From CAZGSG01 sp964528095 (GTDB taxonomy: Bacteria > Bacteroidota > Bacteroidia > Chitinophagales > Chitinophagaceae), in the NCBI GenBank assembly GCA_964528095.1, contig CAZGSG010000004.1, forward strand, positions 1 through 54,062: a stretch of 54,062 nt of DNA. Direction: 5' to 3'. A model generated the notes under the pieces. The model saw only the letters and a program-made list of their open reading frames with translations. It was not told the origin of the DNA and did no database searches. Positions within the stretch are counted from its first letter, which is position 1; every line of letters begins with the position of its first letter. Shown here one piece after another: positions 42,174 through 51,066 of this stretch. Both the position numbers and the translations under genes were made by a program.

Positions 42174-44078
42174 TTACATGCGTTCGGGCACTCTTATTCC
42201 CAATAAGGACATGGATGACGCAATTACGTTGGCTGTAAGTTCACTCAATTGTAAACGCAACTGCTTTTTTTCAGGCGATTCCGCATTCATGACGGAATGC
42301 TCGGCATAGAAGGTATTAAAGGTTTTGGCAATAGTAAAAGCATAGATAGCCAATAACGAAGGATTGTGTTCCTGTACGGCCTGTTCTATCACCACAGGAT
42401 ACTGTTCCAGCAGGATGAGCAGTTCTTTTTCCTTCGGCAATAAACCCGTTGTTGCAGGCACGCTGCTTTGAGCAGCTTCTTCCTTTCTTAATATGGACCT
42501 GATCCTCGCGTGTGTATATTGAACAAAAGGTCCTGTAAAGCCATGGAAATCGATGCTTTCTTCGGGGTTGAAGATCATTCTCTTTTTAGGGTCTACTCTT
42601 AGCAGGAAAAATTTCAGGGCGCCCAGTGAAAGGATATCGTATAATTCATTTAGCTCGCCCGGATTAAAATCTTTAACCTTACCGAGCTCTTCCGTTTTAT
42701 TCCTTGCTACATTTTTGAGCTCTTCAAGCATATCATCTGCATCTACCACGGTGCCTTCTCTTGTTTTCATTCTTCCGCTTGGTAATTCTACCAGTCCATA
42801 GCTCAGGTGATAAATACTTTCGGCGTAGGGTTTTCCTAATTTTTTAAGGATCAGTTTCAACACCTTCATGTGATAATTCTGTTCATCGGCTATCACATAA
42901 ATACTCTGGTCGTAATGATATTCTTCGTATTTCCTGTCGGCCAGGCCCAGGTCCTGGGTGATATAAACAGAAGTACCGTCTTTTCTTAATACCAGTTTTT
43001 CATCCAGCCCTTCATCGGTCAGATCGATCCAGACACTGCCATCTTCTTTTTTATAAAAAACGCCCTGTTTTAGTCCCTCTTCCACAAATTCTTTACCCAG
43101 CAGATAGGTTTCACTTTCAAAATAGTTTTTGTCAAAATCACTACCTATTTTTTTATAGGTTTCATTGAAGCCCTCGTACACCCAGCCGTTCATTTTCTGC
43201 CAAAGCGCTACCACGTCCTCGTCACCGTTTTCCCAATCAATCAACATTTGTTGGGTGATTTTCATAAAAGCTGTATTCTTTCTCGCATGTTCCTTTATCG
43301 CGTCCGCCAGTTTTTTCGCCTCTTCTTTTTTGGTGGTATTTTCTTTTAGTTCGTTGTAAAGAGTCACTAATTTATTGATCTCGGTCTGCTCATTTTCACT
43401 GTCGATGTCTGAATAATCACCCGATACTATTTTATCCATCACGCCGATCGCCTGTTCTTTAATCGTGTTCTCTGCCATCACATAATAGTCACCTACAAAA
43501 TGATCTCCCTTTATGCCGGTTGAAGCAGGCGTGTCGCCATTTGCAAATGCTTTCCATGCCGCCATAGATTTGCAAATATGAATACCGCGGTCATTCATGA
43601 TAGCGGTTTTTATTACTTCATATCCACAGGTCTTCAGGATCTCGGCCACGCTCCAGCCAAGGAAATTGTTTCGCAGATGCCCAAGATGAAGTGGTTTGTT
43701 GGTATTGGGTGAAGAGTATTCTACAATCACTTTTTGCCCCCTGCCTGGCTGTCTGCCCAGCTCTTTATCGGAATACGATGTTTGCAGGAAATTGACCCAG
43801 TAACTATCCCTGATCTCCAGGTTTAGAAATCCCTTGATCACATTAAAAGAGGCGAATAGAGCAGGATTGGCGGCAATAAGATTTTCACCGATTTCTTTGC
43901 CTAACTGTTCCGGCGATTTTTTTAATTGTTTTACAAATGAAAATAATACCAGGGTATAATCACCGGTAAATTCCGGCTTGGTAATGTTCAGCGTAAGTTC
44001 ATTCTCCGGAAAGTCCTGCTGGTACAGTTCTTTCAGGGCTTTTAATATGACCGGCTTCAATTCTTTGATAATGCTCAT
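42174..44078 (-). CDS. argS: Arginyl-tRNA synthetase
   Basis: A 634-residue class I synthetase, charging tRNA-Arg. The N-terminal Add-1 domain starts MSIIKELKPVILKALKELY. The HIGH-type motif is PNTNKPLHLGHLRN (about 110-125), DALR anticodon-binding domain at the C-terminal end (LSELTANVIASSMSLLGIRVPERM, read as ASSMSLLGIRVPERM). The KMSKS-type motif is GRMKTREGT (S replaced), as in many ArgS. One insertion of about 70 residues (around IDSENEQTEINKLVTLYNEL) is rich in Glu/Lys, giving a longer protein than E. coli ArgS. Divergent from GtrA. Confidence 0.95.
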   Translation of the reverse strand: MSIIKELKPVILKALKELYQQDFPENELTLNITKPEFTGDYTLVLFSFVKQLKKSPEQLGKEIGENLIAANPALFASFNVIKGFLNLEIRDSYWVNFLQTSYSDKELGRQPGRGQKVIVEYSSPNTNKPLHLGHLRNNFLGWSVAEILKTCGYEVIKTAIMNDRGIHICKSMAAWKAFANGDTPASTGIKGDHFVGDYYVMAENTIKEQAIGVMDKIVSGDYSDIDSENEQTEINKLVTLYNELKENTTKKEEAKKLADAIKEHARKNTAFMKITQQMLIDWENGDEDVVALWQKMNGWVYEGFNETYKKIGSDFDKNYFESETYLLGKEFVEEGLKQGVFYKKEDGSVWIDLTDEGLDEKLVLRKDGTSVYITQDLGLADRKYEEYHYDQSIYVIADEQNYHMKVLKLILKKLGKPYAESIYHLSYGLVELPSGRMKTREGTVVDADDMLEELKNVARNKTEELGKVKDFNPGELNELYDILSLGALKFFLLRVDPKKRMIFNPEESIDFHGFTGPFVQYTHARIRSILRKEEAAQSSVPATTGLLPKEKELLILLEQYPVVIEQAVQEHNPSLLAIYAFTIAKTFNTFYAEHSVMNAESPEKKQLRLQLSELTANVIASSMSLLGIRVPERM

Positions 44079-44144
44079 CCTTTTATGTATTTTGGCGCTG
44101 AATTCAGAAAATCCTGATCTTCAGGTAACAAGCCGCAAACTTAC

Positions 44145-44152
44145 TATTTTTG
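44145..44152 (+). promoter_or_regulatory. Candidate -7 element for the GtrA-like gene
   Basis: TATTTTTG matches TAnnTTTG, with nine bases to ATG 44162. No TTG at -33 was found. Same spacing as the ferredoxin and alpha/beta hydrolase genes. Confidence 0.42.
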
Positions 44153-44161
44153 CACCTGTTC

Positions 44162-44677
44162 ATGAAAAGACACATTTATAGCGTTAGAGATTTTATTCTT
44201 TCCATTATTGATTTTTTCCACCCGCCGTTCAGAAGGATCATGAATCTCCAGACATTCCGGTATGCAGTTACGGGCGGAACAAATATGCTGTTCGGGTTCC
44301 TTATTTATTTTGTCACATTTAAATACCTGTTGAACGAGAGTAACCTGAATCTTGGATTTTATGAACTGAAAGCGCACGTCGCCGCGCTTTTTATTTCTTT
44401 CTGCTTCACATTCATTTTAGGATTTTTATTGATGCGGTATATCGTATTCAGGGATTCGTCTATTCCTGCCCATATCCAGTTATTCAGGTACCTGATGGTA
44501 TGTCTTTTTAATCTTAGTATGAATTATATCTTACTCAAAATACTGGTTGAAAAATTCCATGTTTATGCCATCTTCGCACAGGTTATGACCATGGTAGTAG
44601 TGATTGTACTAAGCTACCTGGGTCAAAAACATTTTTCTTTTAAAACCAGTCCCAAGGAAGAAGGAATTACAAACTAA
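44162..44677 (+). CDS. GtrA family membrane protein
   Basis: A 171-residue protein with four transmembrane helices typical of GtrA: FRYAVTGGTNMLFGFLIYFV, AALFISFCFTFILGFLLM, YLMVCLFNLSMNYILL and QVMTMVVVIVLSYLGQKHF. GtrA proteins are thought to move lipid-linked sugars (such as undecaprenyl-phosphate glucose) or help assemble surface polysaccharides. The ATG at 44162 (MKRHIYSVRDFI) is chosen over TTG 44150. Its 3' end overlaps the 3' end of the DUF4403 gene by 11 bases in convergent orientation. Confidence 0.87.
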   Translation: MKRHIYSVRDFILSIIDFFHPPFRRIMNLQTFRYAVTGGTNMLFGFLIYFVTFKYLLNESNLNLGFYELKAHVAALFISFCFTFILGFLLMRYIVFRDSSIPAHIQLFRYLMVCLFNLSMNYILLKILVEKFHVYAIFAQVMTMVVVIVLSYLGQKHFSFKTSPKEEGITN

Positions 44678-46097
44678 AATCAATCGATTCTACTTTTACA
44701 GAAAGATTGCCCGTACAGTTGCTGCGAATTACCAGGTGCTGATCGAGGGGATAAACGCCTATCAGCTTTATGTCTTCAATATTCCCATAACTACGGATGC
44801 CTTTAATCCATTCATGGTTCAATTGCTCGTTGATACTGAGCTTTGCGGTGTCAATATAACCAGTAAGATCAAAACGGGTATAACGGCCGATTTCATTCAC
44901 GATCCGGCGACTGAATAACCATTCCGCGGTTTTTAGCAAGGCATTTTTTGAACGGATATCAAAATCGATATCCTTTACCTCCAGCACATTATTTTCTTTT
45001 GTATAGACCGGTTTACCTGTCAGGTAAACTGTTCCTTTATCGGTGCCGCTGAAATTGATGCGGATGATCAGTTTTTCGTTACCTGACCCGGATAGTTTAC
45101 AGTCATCAATAATAAATTTTTTCTGAACCGGCCCTTTTTTAAAATCAAATTCTTTACCTCTTAGTTGCCTGTTTACGATATTGCTGAGGGAGTCATAATT
45201 CAGTTGCGCATCCAGGAAAATAGTAAATCCCTGCCGCTTGCTGAAATCGCCCATATCGGGTACCAATGAACGCTGGTCAGCAGGTTTTTCCAAACTGATA
45301 ACAGGGCGTGCAGATAGCCCGAGAAATACAAAAAGGGAATCCTCTTTTGCAAAAAGATTATTGATCCGCAGGCGTTGCGGATTCATCTTCAGCCAGCCCA
45401 GGTCATAGATATTGTATGTTTTGCTAAGCTGATCCCATACCTGCTGAAATTTTGATCGCAGATCGACCGTGCCATACTCTTTTTCCAACGCTGTTTTGGA
45501 AAGATCGAGCTCCTGTTTTAGTCCTTTCAGTACCTGGCCGGTGATATCCTGTCCCCAAAAACATACTTCACATTTATCCAGTGGCTGGGGTTCATTTCTT
45601 TTGATATTGAGTTTTACTTTGTAATCAGGTTGTATGGCAATGGAATTGGTGAATGATACATTTACTCTTCTTTCGGCTTCATCAAAACCGCAATTGCAGG
45701 GTGCTGTCCATGGAGTAATGGCGGCACCGCTGACACAAACCCTGGTGGAGCCGACAATCTTGTAATAACCGGTAAACCCAAGATTCAGGGAAGAACCTCC
45801 TGCTTTTAATTGCAGGGGGCCGCGACGGAAAGAGTATTTATAACGGGTATCGCATGTCTCCTGTACCCAACCCTGGGGATAACCAGGTGAGGTAAATAAA
45901 GTATCCACGCTTTTTTCGGCCATCGTATACAGGGGCTTCAGGCTGATCGTGACAGGTATGTTGATCTCGGAGGCCGGGAGGGAGTCCAGTTTAAAATTGG
46001 TCTGCGCCAGTACTGGCTTTTCAGCACTGATCTTCCGGGAACAGGAATAAAGACATGCCGCGAGGCAAAGGGATAGTAAAAATGTATTGAATTTCAT
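44667..46097 (-). CDS. DUF4403 lipoprotein
   Basis: A 476-residue exported lipoprotein (signal peptide with lipobox LYSC, Cys19). Nearly the whole mature part is the DUF4403 domain: NIPVTISLKPLYTMAEKSVD near the N-terminus, DKCEVCFWGQDI, and the two related halves (ARPVISLEKP, VKDIDFDIRSKNALLKTAEW, FDLTGYIDTAKLSINEQLNH). Distant relatives have tubular lipid-binding folds, but the function is unknown. A candidate -7 element, TATCTTTG (46109-46116), lies 11 bases before the start. Confidence 0.88.
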   Translation of the reverse strand: MKFNTFLLSLCLAACLYSCSRKISAEKPVLAQTNFKLDSLPASEINIPVTISLKPLYTMAEKSVDTLFTSPGYPQGWVQETCDTRYKYSFRRGPLQLKAGGSSLNLGFTGYYKIVGSTRVCVSGAAITPWTAPCNCGFDEAERRVNVSFTNSIAIQPDYKVKLNIKRNEPQPLDKCEVCFWGQDITGQVLKGLKQELDLSKTALEKEYGTVDLRSKFQQVWDQLSKTYNIYDLGWLKMNPQRLRINNLFAKEDSLFVFLGLSARPVISLEKPADQRSLVPDMGDFSKRQGFTIFLDAQLNYDSLSNIVNRQLRGKEFDFKKGPVQKKFIIDDCKLSGSGNEKLIIRINFSGTDKGTVYLTGKPVYTKENNVLEVKDIDFDIRSKNALLKTAEWLFSRRIVNEIGRYTRFDLTGYIDTAKLSINEQLNHEWIKGIRSYGNIEDIKLIGVYPLDQHLVIRSNCTGNLSVKVESIDFSL

Positions 46098-46108
46098 GCT
46101 TCGGACCC

Positions 46109-46116
46109 CAAAGATA
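46109..46116 (-). promoter_or_regulatory. Candidate -7 element for the DUF4403 gene
   Basis: CAAAGATA on the plus strand is TATCTTTG on the minus, matching TAnnTTTG, 11 bases before the ATG. The 11-base tandem repeat lies just upstream, where -33 would be. Confidence 0.4.
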
Positions 46117-46130
46117 GGTGATCCTCCTTC

Positions 46131-46185
46131 GTGTCTCGTTCGTATCTCGCTCGTGTCTCGTTCGTATCTCGCTCGTACCCCGTTC
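46131..46185. repeat. Tandem array of five 11-base units
   Basis: GTGTCTCGTTC, GTATCTCGCTC, GTGTCTCGTTC, GTATCTCGCTC, GTACCCCGTTC. The units alternate in two positions, so the array may have grown by doubling a pair. Eleven bases is about one helix turn, so the units face the same side of DNA. It sits just upstream of the DUF4403 promoter candidate. Confidence 0.85.
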
Positions 46186-46201
46186 GTGTGTGCTGTATGT
46201 C

Positions 46202-46257
46202 CGCTTCGCCCATTATTCGCTGTAATAGTGAGGAATAGGCGAATAATGGGCGAAGCG
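46202..46257. repeat. 19-base perfect inverted repeat in the divergent gap
   Basis: CGCTTCGCCCATTATTCGC (46202-46220) and its perfect complement (46239-46257), with 18 bases between. With the 11-base array it fills half of the 373-base divergent gap between the DUF4403 gene and the gene at 46471. The rest (46258-46470) shows no gene. Confidence 0.8.
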
Positions 46258-46470
46258 TTTTCGAACCATTACCAGGGGCGTTTCCGAGCGAATAGCGAGG
46301 CAGTCCCGAACAAACTCAAAATAGACCCTGTTGTACCGGTAAAGTGTCTGCCGCGATCGTAATTAGGGGTTATTATTTACTATTATTTCACAATATATTT
46401 TACATGCCGCCCTTGATTAACAGGAAATTTTAATAATTTCACAGACGTTAGCCATACAAAAAAATCAACT

Positions 46471-47091
46471 ATGCAACTCAACAAAAAATTAATTGCGGGA
46501 ACATTGTTCATCACGGCAATAACCGCATTATCATTTACTACGATCCCCACTGGTTCGAAAAAAGCAAACAAGGTCGCGCATTATTCTATCGACCAGTTAC
46601 CGGAATCATGGAAAAATAACAAAAGTCTTGTCAGGGCTATTGACCTTATTCTCCCGTCAACCGTAAAGGAACTGGATGAAAGCATCGCCTGCACCAATTG
46701 CAAGCCCGATTACTCAGTAGACATCCTGTTGGACAGTCCGATCATTATCAAACAAACCTTTCACGATATCAGTGAAAGAAAAAAGAACGACGGGTTCAAC
46801 TATGAATGTGTAACAGAATATGCCTATAAATCATCATTGGCTGTTTATGATGCCAATAAGCATGGTGTATCTAAAGTACAGATCACTGATCCGTTAAAAG
46901 ATGATTTCAAACTCACAAAAAAATTCAACATCACTACAAAGAAAGGTGAGGCGAAACAAACCGTTGAACAGTTTGCTGCTGCAAATCCAATGGCAGTAGG
47001 TCCGTCTCCGCAGGATATCCTTGATCAAACAGAAAAGTATATCTATCGTTTACGGGATGATGTACAGAAATTAATTAAACGCCGCCTCTAG
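46471..47091 (+). CDS. Hypothetical exported protein with one CxxC
   Basis: A 206-residue protein I do not recognise. The N-terminus (MQLNKKLIAGTLFITAITALSF) is a signal or anchor. A single pair of cysteines is in ESIACTNCKPDYSV, followed by strand-like segments (SVDILLDSPIIIKQTF) and a Lys-rich stretch, then GPSPQDILDQTEKYIYRLRD near the C-terminus. The CxxC may bind metal or form a disulfide. It ends with a terminator and is convergent with the YdeI-like gene. Confidence 0.6.
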   Translation: MQLNKKLIAGTLFITAITALSFTTIPTGSKKANKVAHYSIDQLPESWKNNKSLVRAIDLILPSTVKELDESIACTNCKPDYSVDILLDSPIIIKQTFHDISERKKNDGFNYECVTEYAYKSSLAVYDANKHGVSKVQITDPLKDDFKLTKKFNITTKKGEAKQTVEQFAAANPMAVGPSPQDILDQTEKYIYRLRDDVQKLIKRRL

Positions 47092-47101
47092 GCTAGGAGG
47101 T

Positions 47102-47250
47102 AAAAGAGATAATGAGAGGGAAAGAAAGAATATATACTATGTTCTTTCTTTCCCTCTTTTTTTATGATTTAATGTAGTAGTGAGACTTCTAAGTCAATAG
47201 TGTGTTTTCGGTTATTATTCTATTCACTCTTTCCCTCTCATTATCTCTTT
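47102..47250. terminator. Terminator hairpin and long-range inverted repeat between convergent genes
   Basis: An inner hairpin AGAGGGAAAGAAAGAA (47115-47130) pairs with TTCTTTCTTTCCCTCT (47142-47157) and is followed by TTTTTTT: a terminator for the plus-strand gene. In addition AAGAGATAATGAGAGGGAAA (from 47104) has an inverted copy at 47229-47248, so each gene ends with the same 3' motif in its own direction; the right copy covers the stop codon of the YdeI-like gene. Confidence 0.75.
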
Positions 47251-47888
47251 AAACTCTTAGCTGCTAATCGTTCGATAGTGCCCTTGATCCGCACGGCTCT
47301 TGTCTCCGGTTTTTTAGCAGTCACAATCCATTCGATGTACTCTTTTTTGTGTGTGAACGCGAGACTCTGGAACAACGCTTCTTCTTTTTTATGTTTTTTA
47401 AATTCTATGGCAAGGTCTTCTGGTATGGTTACTTTTTTTGTTACCGGGTCTGCATAGTTGAAAATTTCCCTTTCAGGTTTTGTGGCTTCTTTCTTTTTAT
47501 CCGCATCGTTTTTGAGCCGAATGGCGAAAGTAGACCAGGTTTCATCAAATGAAATAAGGCTTAGCCACTGGAACCTGTCATCTTTCAGCAGATCATCCCA
47601 TCCCTTATCCCTGGTAAGATCTGTTTGTATGCCCGATGTTCCTTTTGGATAATAGATCCAGCAAACAACCTGGTCCCTGATAAGTTTCGTTGTTTTTTTC
47701 AGCTCCGCACTCAGTTGTTTCTTATCCGCTACGAACCAATGCACCTGGTCGTATTCCCTGCCACTGGCAATGATGTTGACTTTTGGAGGCAGTTTTCCCA
47801 ATGTGTTCTTAAAGGTCTTTGGTGCATGAATTGTCAGTAGTGTAAACTCTTCTTTGATCTTTAATTTATCGGCGGTGGACAATGGCAT
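47241..47888 (-). CDS. YdeI/OmdA family protein (bacteriocin-protection-like)
   Basis: A 215-residue cytoplasmic protein. The C-terminal part fits the YdeI/OmpD-associated family: VTIPEDLAIEFKKHKKEEAL then FTHKKEYIEWIVTAKKPETR and IKGTIERLAA. The N-terminal 130 residues are a less common domain (LSTADKLKIKEEFTLLTIHA) seen in some Bacteroidota members, which resembles a DUF3052-like part (not certain). The family name comes from reported links to bacteriocin resistance and OmpD; the molecular role is unknown. The start is the ATG at 47888; the TTG at 47894 is less likely. Confidence 0.78.
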   Translation of the reverse strand: MPLSTADKLKIKEEFTLLTIHAPKTFKNTLGKLPPKVNIIASGREYDQVHWFVADKKQLSAELKKTTKLIRDQVVCWIYYPKGTSGIQTDLTRDKGWDDLLKDDRFQWLSLISFDETWSTFAIRLKNDADKKKEATKPEREIFNYADPVTKKVTIPEDLAIEFKKHKKEEALFQSLAFTHKKEYIEWIVTAKKPETRAVRIKGTIERLAAKSLKR

Positions 47889-48015
47889 AAACAAATTTAT
47901 TTTAATGCTGGTTTTTTAAAGCAGGATAAGTTGGGCAGGTAAAAAACTTCTGATGCTATTGCTTTTTATTACTTTAAGTTAAGGATTTTGGTGATTCGGA
48001 TTGCTCCGGGTTTTT

Positions 48016-50382
48016 TTACTTTTTTGTTTGCATAGCTTTTAATATATCTTTTATCCCCTGATTGGAATTGATCAATCTATTGCAATAATGATCGAGTTTG
48101 TTAAGACTGGTATCTGAAAGCACCCAGTTAAGCGGTACCTGTGCGACCGACATATCAAGTGGTATATCTATAAATGATCCGTGAAGGCTGTCAACGAACT
48201 GCATAAGATTGAATCTCGCGTTGGCCGCGCTGCCGGAACGGCTATTATAGATGGCTGTAACTATTTCTGATAATTCATTACCAAAGGTCACGGGATGTGG
48301 TTTAATATTATTGCTATTGCCAAATTGAATCAGCATGACATAGGGTTTGTATCTACGGAATAAACTATCCCTGTTCAATTCCTGCAATACTTCCAGCATC
48401 GTTTGCGCGCCATAATTTTCGATATAGCCGCCATCCACATAATGATAGCGGAGCAGCCCGGATTGAACCGCAGCTGCCGGGGAGAACAAAGGGAAACGTG
48501 TGCTGAAGTTGATAGCCGTGCTGTAGCGGACCGTTCCTTCCACCTTTTTAAGAATATCCCGTTGCCCATAGAGAGGAAGGCCGGCCGGGTTTACATTGGT
48601 GATCCAACCCTGTAAACCTGTTTCTACTTCTTCCGAGTTGATAAACCATGCCGGGTAATAATTTTTATCAGCCTGTTTATATACCGAGAAATAATCTTCT
48701 GCAAACACATTGGAATTAGTATTGTCGGCGGCATTCATTTCATATCCGCGCTCCCATGATTTTTCGAGCGCGGCAGCTCTGTCAAAGGCCCTGATCATGC
48801 GGGGACTGAAAAGATTGATAATATCTCCATAAAACATTTTACCAATAAGCGGAGCCAGGTGATCGCGGGTAAAAAAATCTTTGGTCTTTGTGCTATAAAA
48901 AGTACTGTCTGTCGCGGGACTATGGAAATAGGCCAGTGCATTGAAATAACCGACACCCAGTGATCCGCCCGATACGGAAGAGAAAGCAAGGATACGGTTT
49001 TTAAAAGAAGAATCTTTATCCTGTATGCGGGAAAGAATCATTGAGGTGAATGCGCCCGTTCGCATGGCACCGCCTTCTGCACAAACAAATACAACGATGC
49101 TGTCTTTTGGATGAGCTGCCGCCCATTTATAAAAATGTTCCCTGATACCGGGTCGCGCATCGGTTACATTGATCGCATCGGTTTTTTTCCGGATCGGATG
49201 ATCTTCATTGACAGCTGAACAAAAGATCAGCCAGGCAAACAGGAAGAGCCGCCAGGGTGGATTGATACGGAACGGGTGTGAAAAATCAAGAAAGATCAGC
49301 CCGATATACATGCCAAGCCACGCGGCAAATGCCAGGGTCACAAGGCCGGCAGAGCCGATGTTTTTATAGGCACCGATGGGTAAAAGACTTACCAGGAAAA
49401 TAAGCCCGATGGCCGACAGGGAAATGATAGCGACCTGGCGGTGTAATCTTGTAAAAAAAGGGAAGGGAACCCTATAAACCCATCTTACCCACATGTCACC
49501 CGGTTTAGCCCACTCAAAACGTTTAAGTGCAAATCCTTTGGGTACCCTGTTCTTTGGTAATATGTTTTCAGATTGCGGGTAACCAAGAAGGGCCTGGTCC
49601 GCTTCGGTATTTTCGGCTGAGGGATAAATGCAATCAGTAGTCGTGTTTTTATTCTTCGCGAACATTGATTCGGGTAACATGAAAATATAGTCCCTGTAAA
49701 TGCCATAGATTTTTTCCTGCCATTTTGTTTCATCGTCCTGGGGTGTTCCGGGTTCACTAAGTCGTAAAAAACGAAAAAGGCGGCTTGTTTTTTTTATCCA
49801 GTTCTTGTCTTCGTACAGGTTATAAATGAAAATGAATAATACCAGGAATATGAAAAGGGTAATGCCCACATCTTTCCATGGCTGAAGAAAACCGGCAAAA
49901 GAATAATCGTAATTGATGATCGCTGCTTTACTAAAACCCAGCAGGAGGGTGAGTGTGGGCAGGAAAAGAAAAAAACGGGAAAAAAATTTCTGCAATAGTT
50001 TTCTCCATTCCACTCTTTCATCAGTAAGCGTTTTACCTGAATTGTCTGTCACGTTCATAGAATACCGGGCGCCAAACTCGGCTACAATGCTCCAGCAAAA
50101 CGTGCCCAGCACAAGCCATAAGATAGTGCCTGCATAACTGTTTTTTGTGTCTTCCATGATTGCGGTCAGCATATCTGTGCCCTGGGAAAGAACAAAGAAA
50201 AAAACAAAGCCCAGCAAATTAAGCAGAAGGAACATCCACATACCACGCAATACGAAAAGAAAATCGGTTACTGCGATCCAGAAAGGAATTCGTCCGCCTT
50301 TTTCCCTGAATGCTTTTATCAGGTATAAAAAATTTGGTAAAATGGCGGCAAAGAAGCGGGTAAAGAATTTTATTACGGGCAT
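48016..50382 (-). CDS. Membrane-embedded patatin-like phospholipase
   Basis: A 788-residue protein with a membrane half and an enzyme half. About seven to eight transmembrane helices lie in residues 30-390 (for example WMFLLLNLLGFVFFFVL, VGITLFIFLVLFIFIYNLY, LAFAAWLGMYIGLIFLD), followed by a patatin domain from about 425: oxyanion motif CAEGGAMRTGAF (434-445), nucleophile region SSVSGGSLGVGYF (Ser about 471), and catalytic DGG in HYVDGGYIENYG. The first patatin motif starts EGGAMR rather than GGGxKG. It would cleave lipids at the cytoplasmic or periplasmic membrane face. It stands alone; its substrate is unknown. Confidence 0.85.
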   Translation of the reverse strand: MPVIKFFTRFFAAILPNFLYLIKAFREKGGRIPFWIAVTDFLFVLRGMWMFLLLNLLGFVFFFVLSQGTDMLTAIMEDTKNSYAGTILWLVLGTFCWSIVAEFGARYSMNVTDNSGKTLTDERVEWRKLLQKFFSRFFLFLPTLTLLLGFSKAAIINYDYSFAGFLQPWKDVGITLFIFLVLFIFIYNLYEDKNWIKKTSRLFRFLRLSEPGTPQDDETKWQEKIYGIYRDYIFMLPESMFAKNKNTTTDCIYPSAENTEADQALLGYPQSENILPKNRVPKGFALKRFEWAKPGDMWVRWVYRVPFPFFTRLHRQVAIISLSAIGLIFLVSLLPIGAYKNIGSAGLVTLAFAAWLGMYIGLIFLDFSHPFRINPPWRLFLFAWLIFCSAVNEDHPIRKKTDAINVTDARPGIREHFYKWAAAHPKDSIVVFVCAEGGAMRTGAFTSMILSRIQDKDSSFKNRILAFSSVSGGSLGVGYFNALAYFHSPATDSTFYSTKTKDFFTRDHLAPLIGKMFYGDIINLFSPRMIRAFDRAAALEKSWERGYEMNAADNTNSNVFAEDYFSVYKQADKNYYPAWFINSEEVETGLQGWITNVNPAGLPLYGQRDILKKVEGTVRYSTAINFSTRFPLFSPAAAVQSGLLRYHYVDGGYIENYGAQTMLEVLQELNRDSLFRRYKPYVMLIQFGNSNNIKPHPVTFGNELSEIVTAIYNSRSGSAANARFNLMQFVDSLHGSFIDIPLDMSVAQVPLNWVLSDTSLNKLDHYCNRLINSNQGIKDILKAMQTKK

Positions 50383-50506
50383 GGGTTATTGGTAGTTTGA
50401 TGTAGCTGAGACAGGGGATAGGTCAATCGTCTATTCCGGCCTTCCTGCAACGGATGACTTTTTTAGACCACCGGTACTATGTTTCATTTTATCGTTCTGC
50501 TACAGA

Positions 50507-50977
50507 TCAGATACTCCTGATTACATAATATAGCATCAGCAAACAAAGGATGATCTTTAATAAGGAGCCTAACAAAAATCCCACAAAAGACCCCCAGGCT
50601 GCCTTCAGCGATCGTTTTGAATCCTGTCCGGCGATCATTTCCCCGGCAAATGCGCCGAGAAATGGCCCGAGTACCACTCCCAGGGGACCCATCCAGAAAG
50701 CCAGCAGGAAACCAAGCGTGCAGCCCCAAACCCCATACCTGGTGCCGCCGAATTTTTTAGTGCCCCATGCGGGAATAAGATAATCGAGCACTAATGAAAC
50801 GACGACAACGGCTGCCCATATCCATAAGAACCGGGTGGAAAAAGGATTAGGCTCTCTCAATTGCTGGACCAGCAAGCCCACAAAAGCGATAGGCGGCCCT
50901 GGCAGAAGGGGGAGGATGCTACCGGCAAAACCAGCCAGTATTAATAATATACCCAGTATGATCCAAACCCATTCCAT
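50507..50977 (-). CDS. DUF456 family membrane protein
   Basis: A 156-residue protein with four to five transmembrane helices: WVWIILGILLILAGFAGSIL, PIAFVGLLVQQL, WIWAAVVVVSLVLDYLIPAW, GCTLGFLLAFWMGPLGVVLG, and SLLKIILCLLMLYYVI. The motif GSILPLLPGPPIAFVG and the Gly-rich helices are typical of DUF456, a family of unknown function. Divergent from dnaK. Confidence 0.85.
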   Translation of the reverse strand: MEWVWIILGILLILAGFAGSILPLLPGPPIAFVGLLVQQLREPNPFSTRFLWIWAAVVVVSLVLDYLIPAWGTKKFGGTRYGVWGCTLGFLLAFWMGPLGVVLGPFLGAFAGEMIAGQDSKRSLKAAWGSFVGFLLGSLLKIILCLLMLYYVIRSI

Positions 50978-51066
50978 TGTATAAATGTAGAATTAAAGGA
51001 ACAATATAGGGCTATAAAATGAGGGACGCGGTTGTAATAAGGTGGTGAATGATTGTCTGCAACCGA

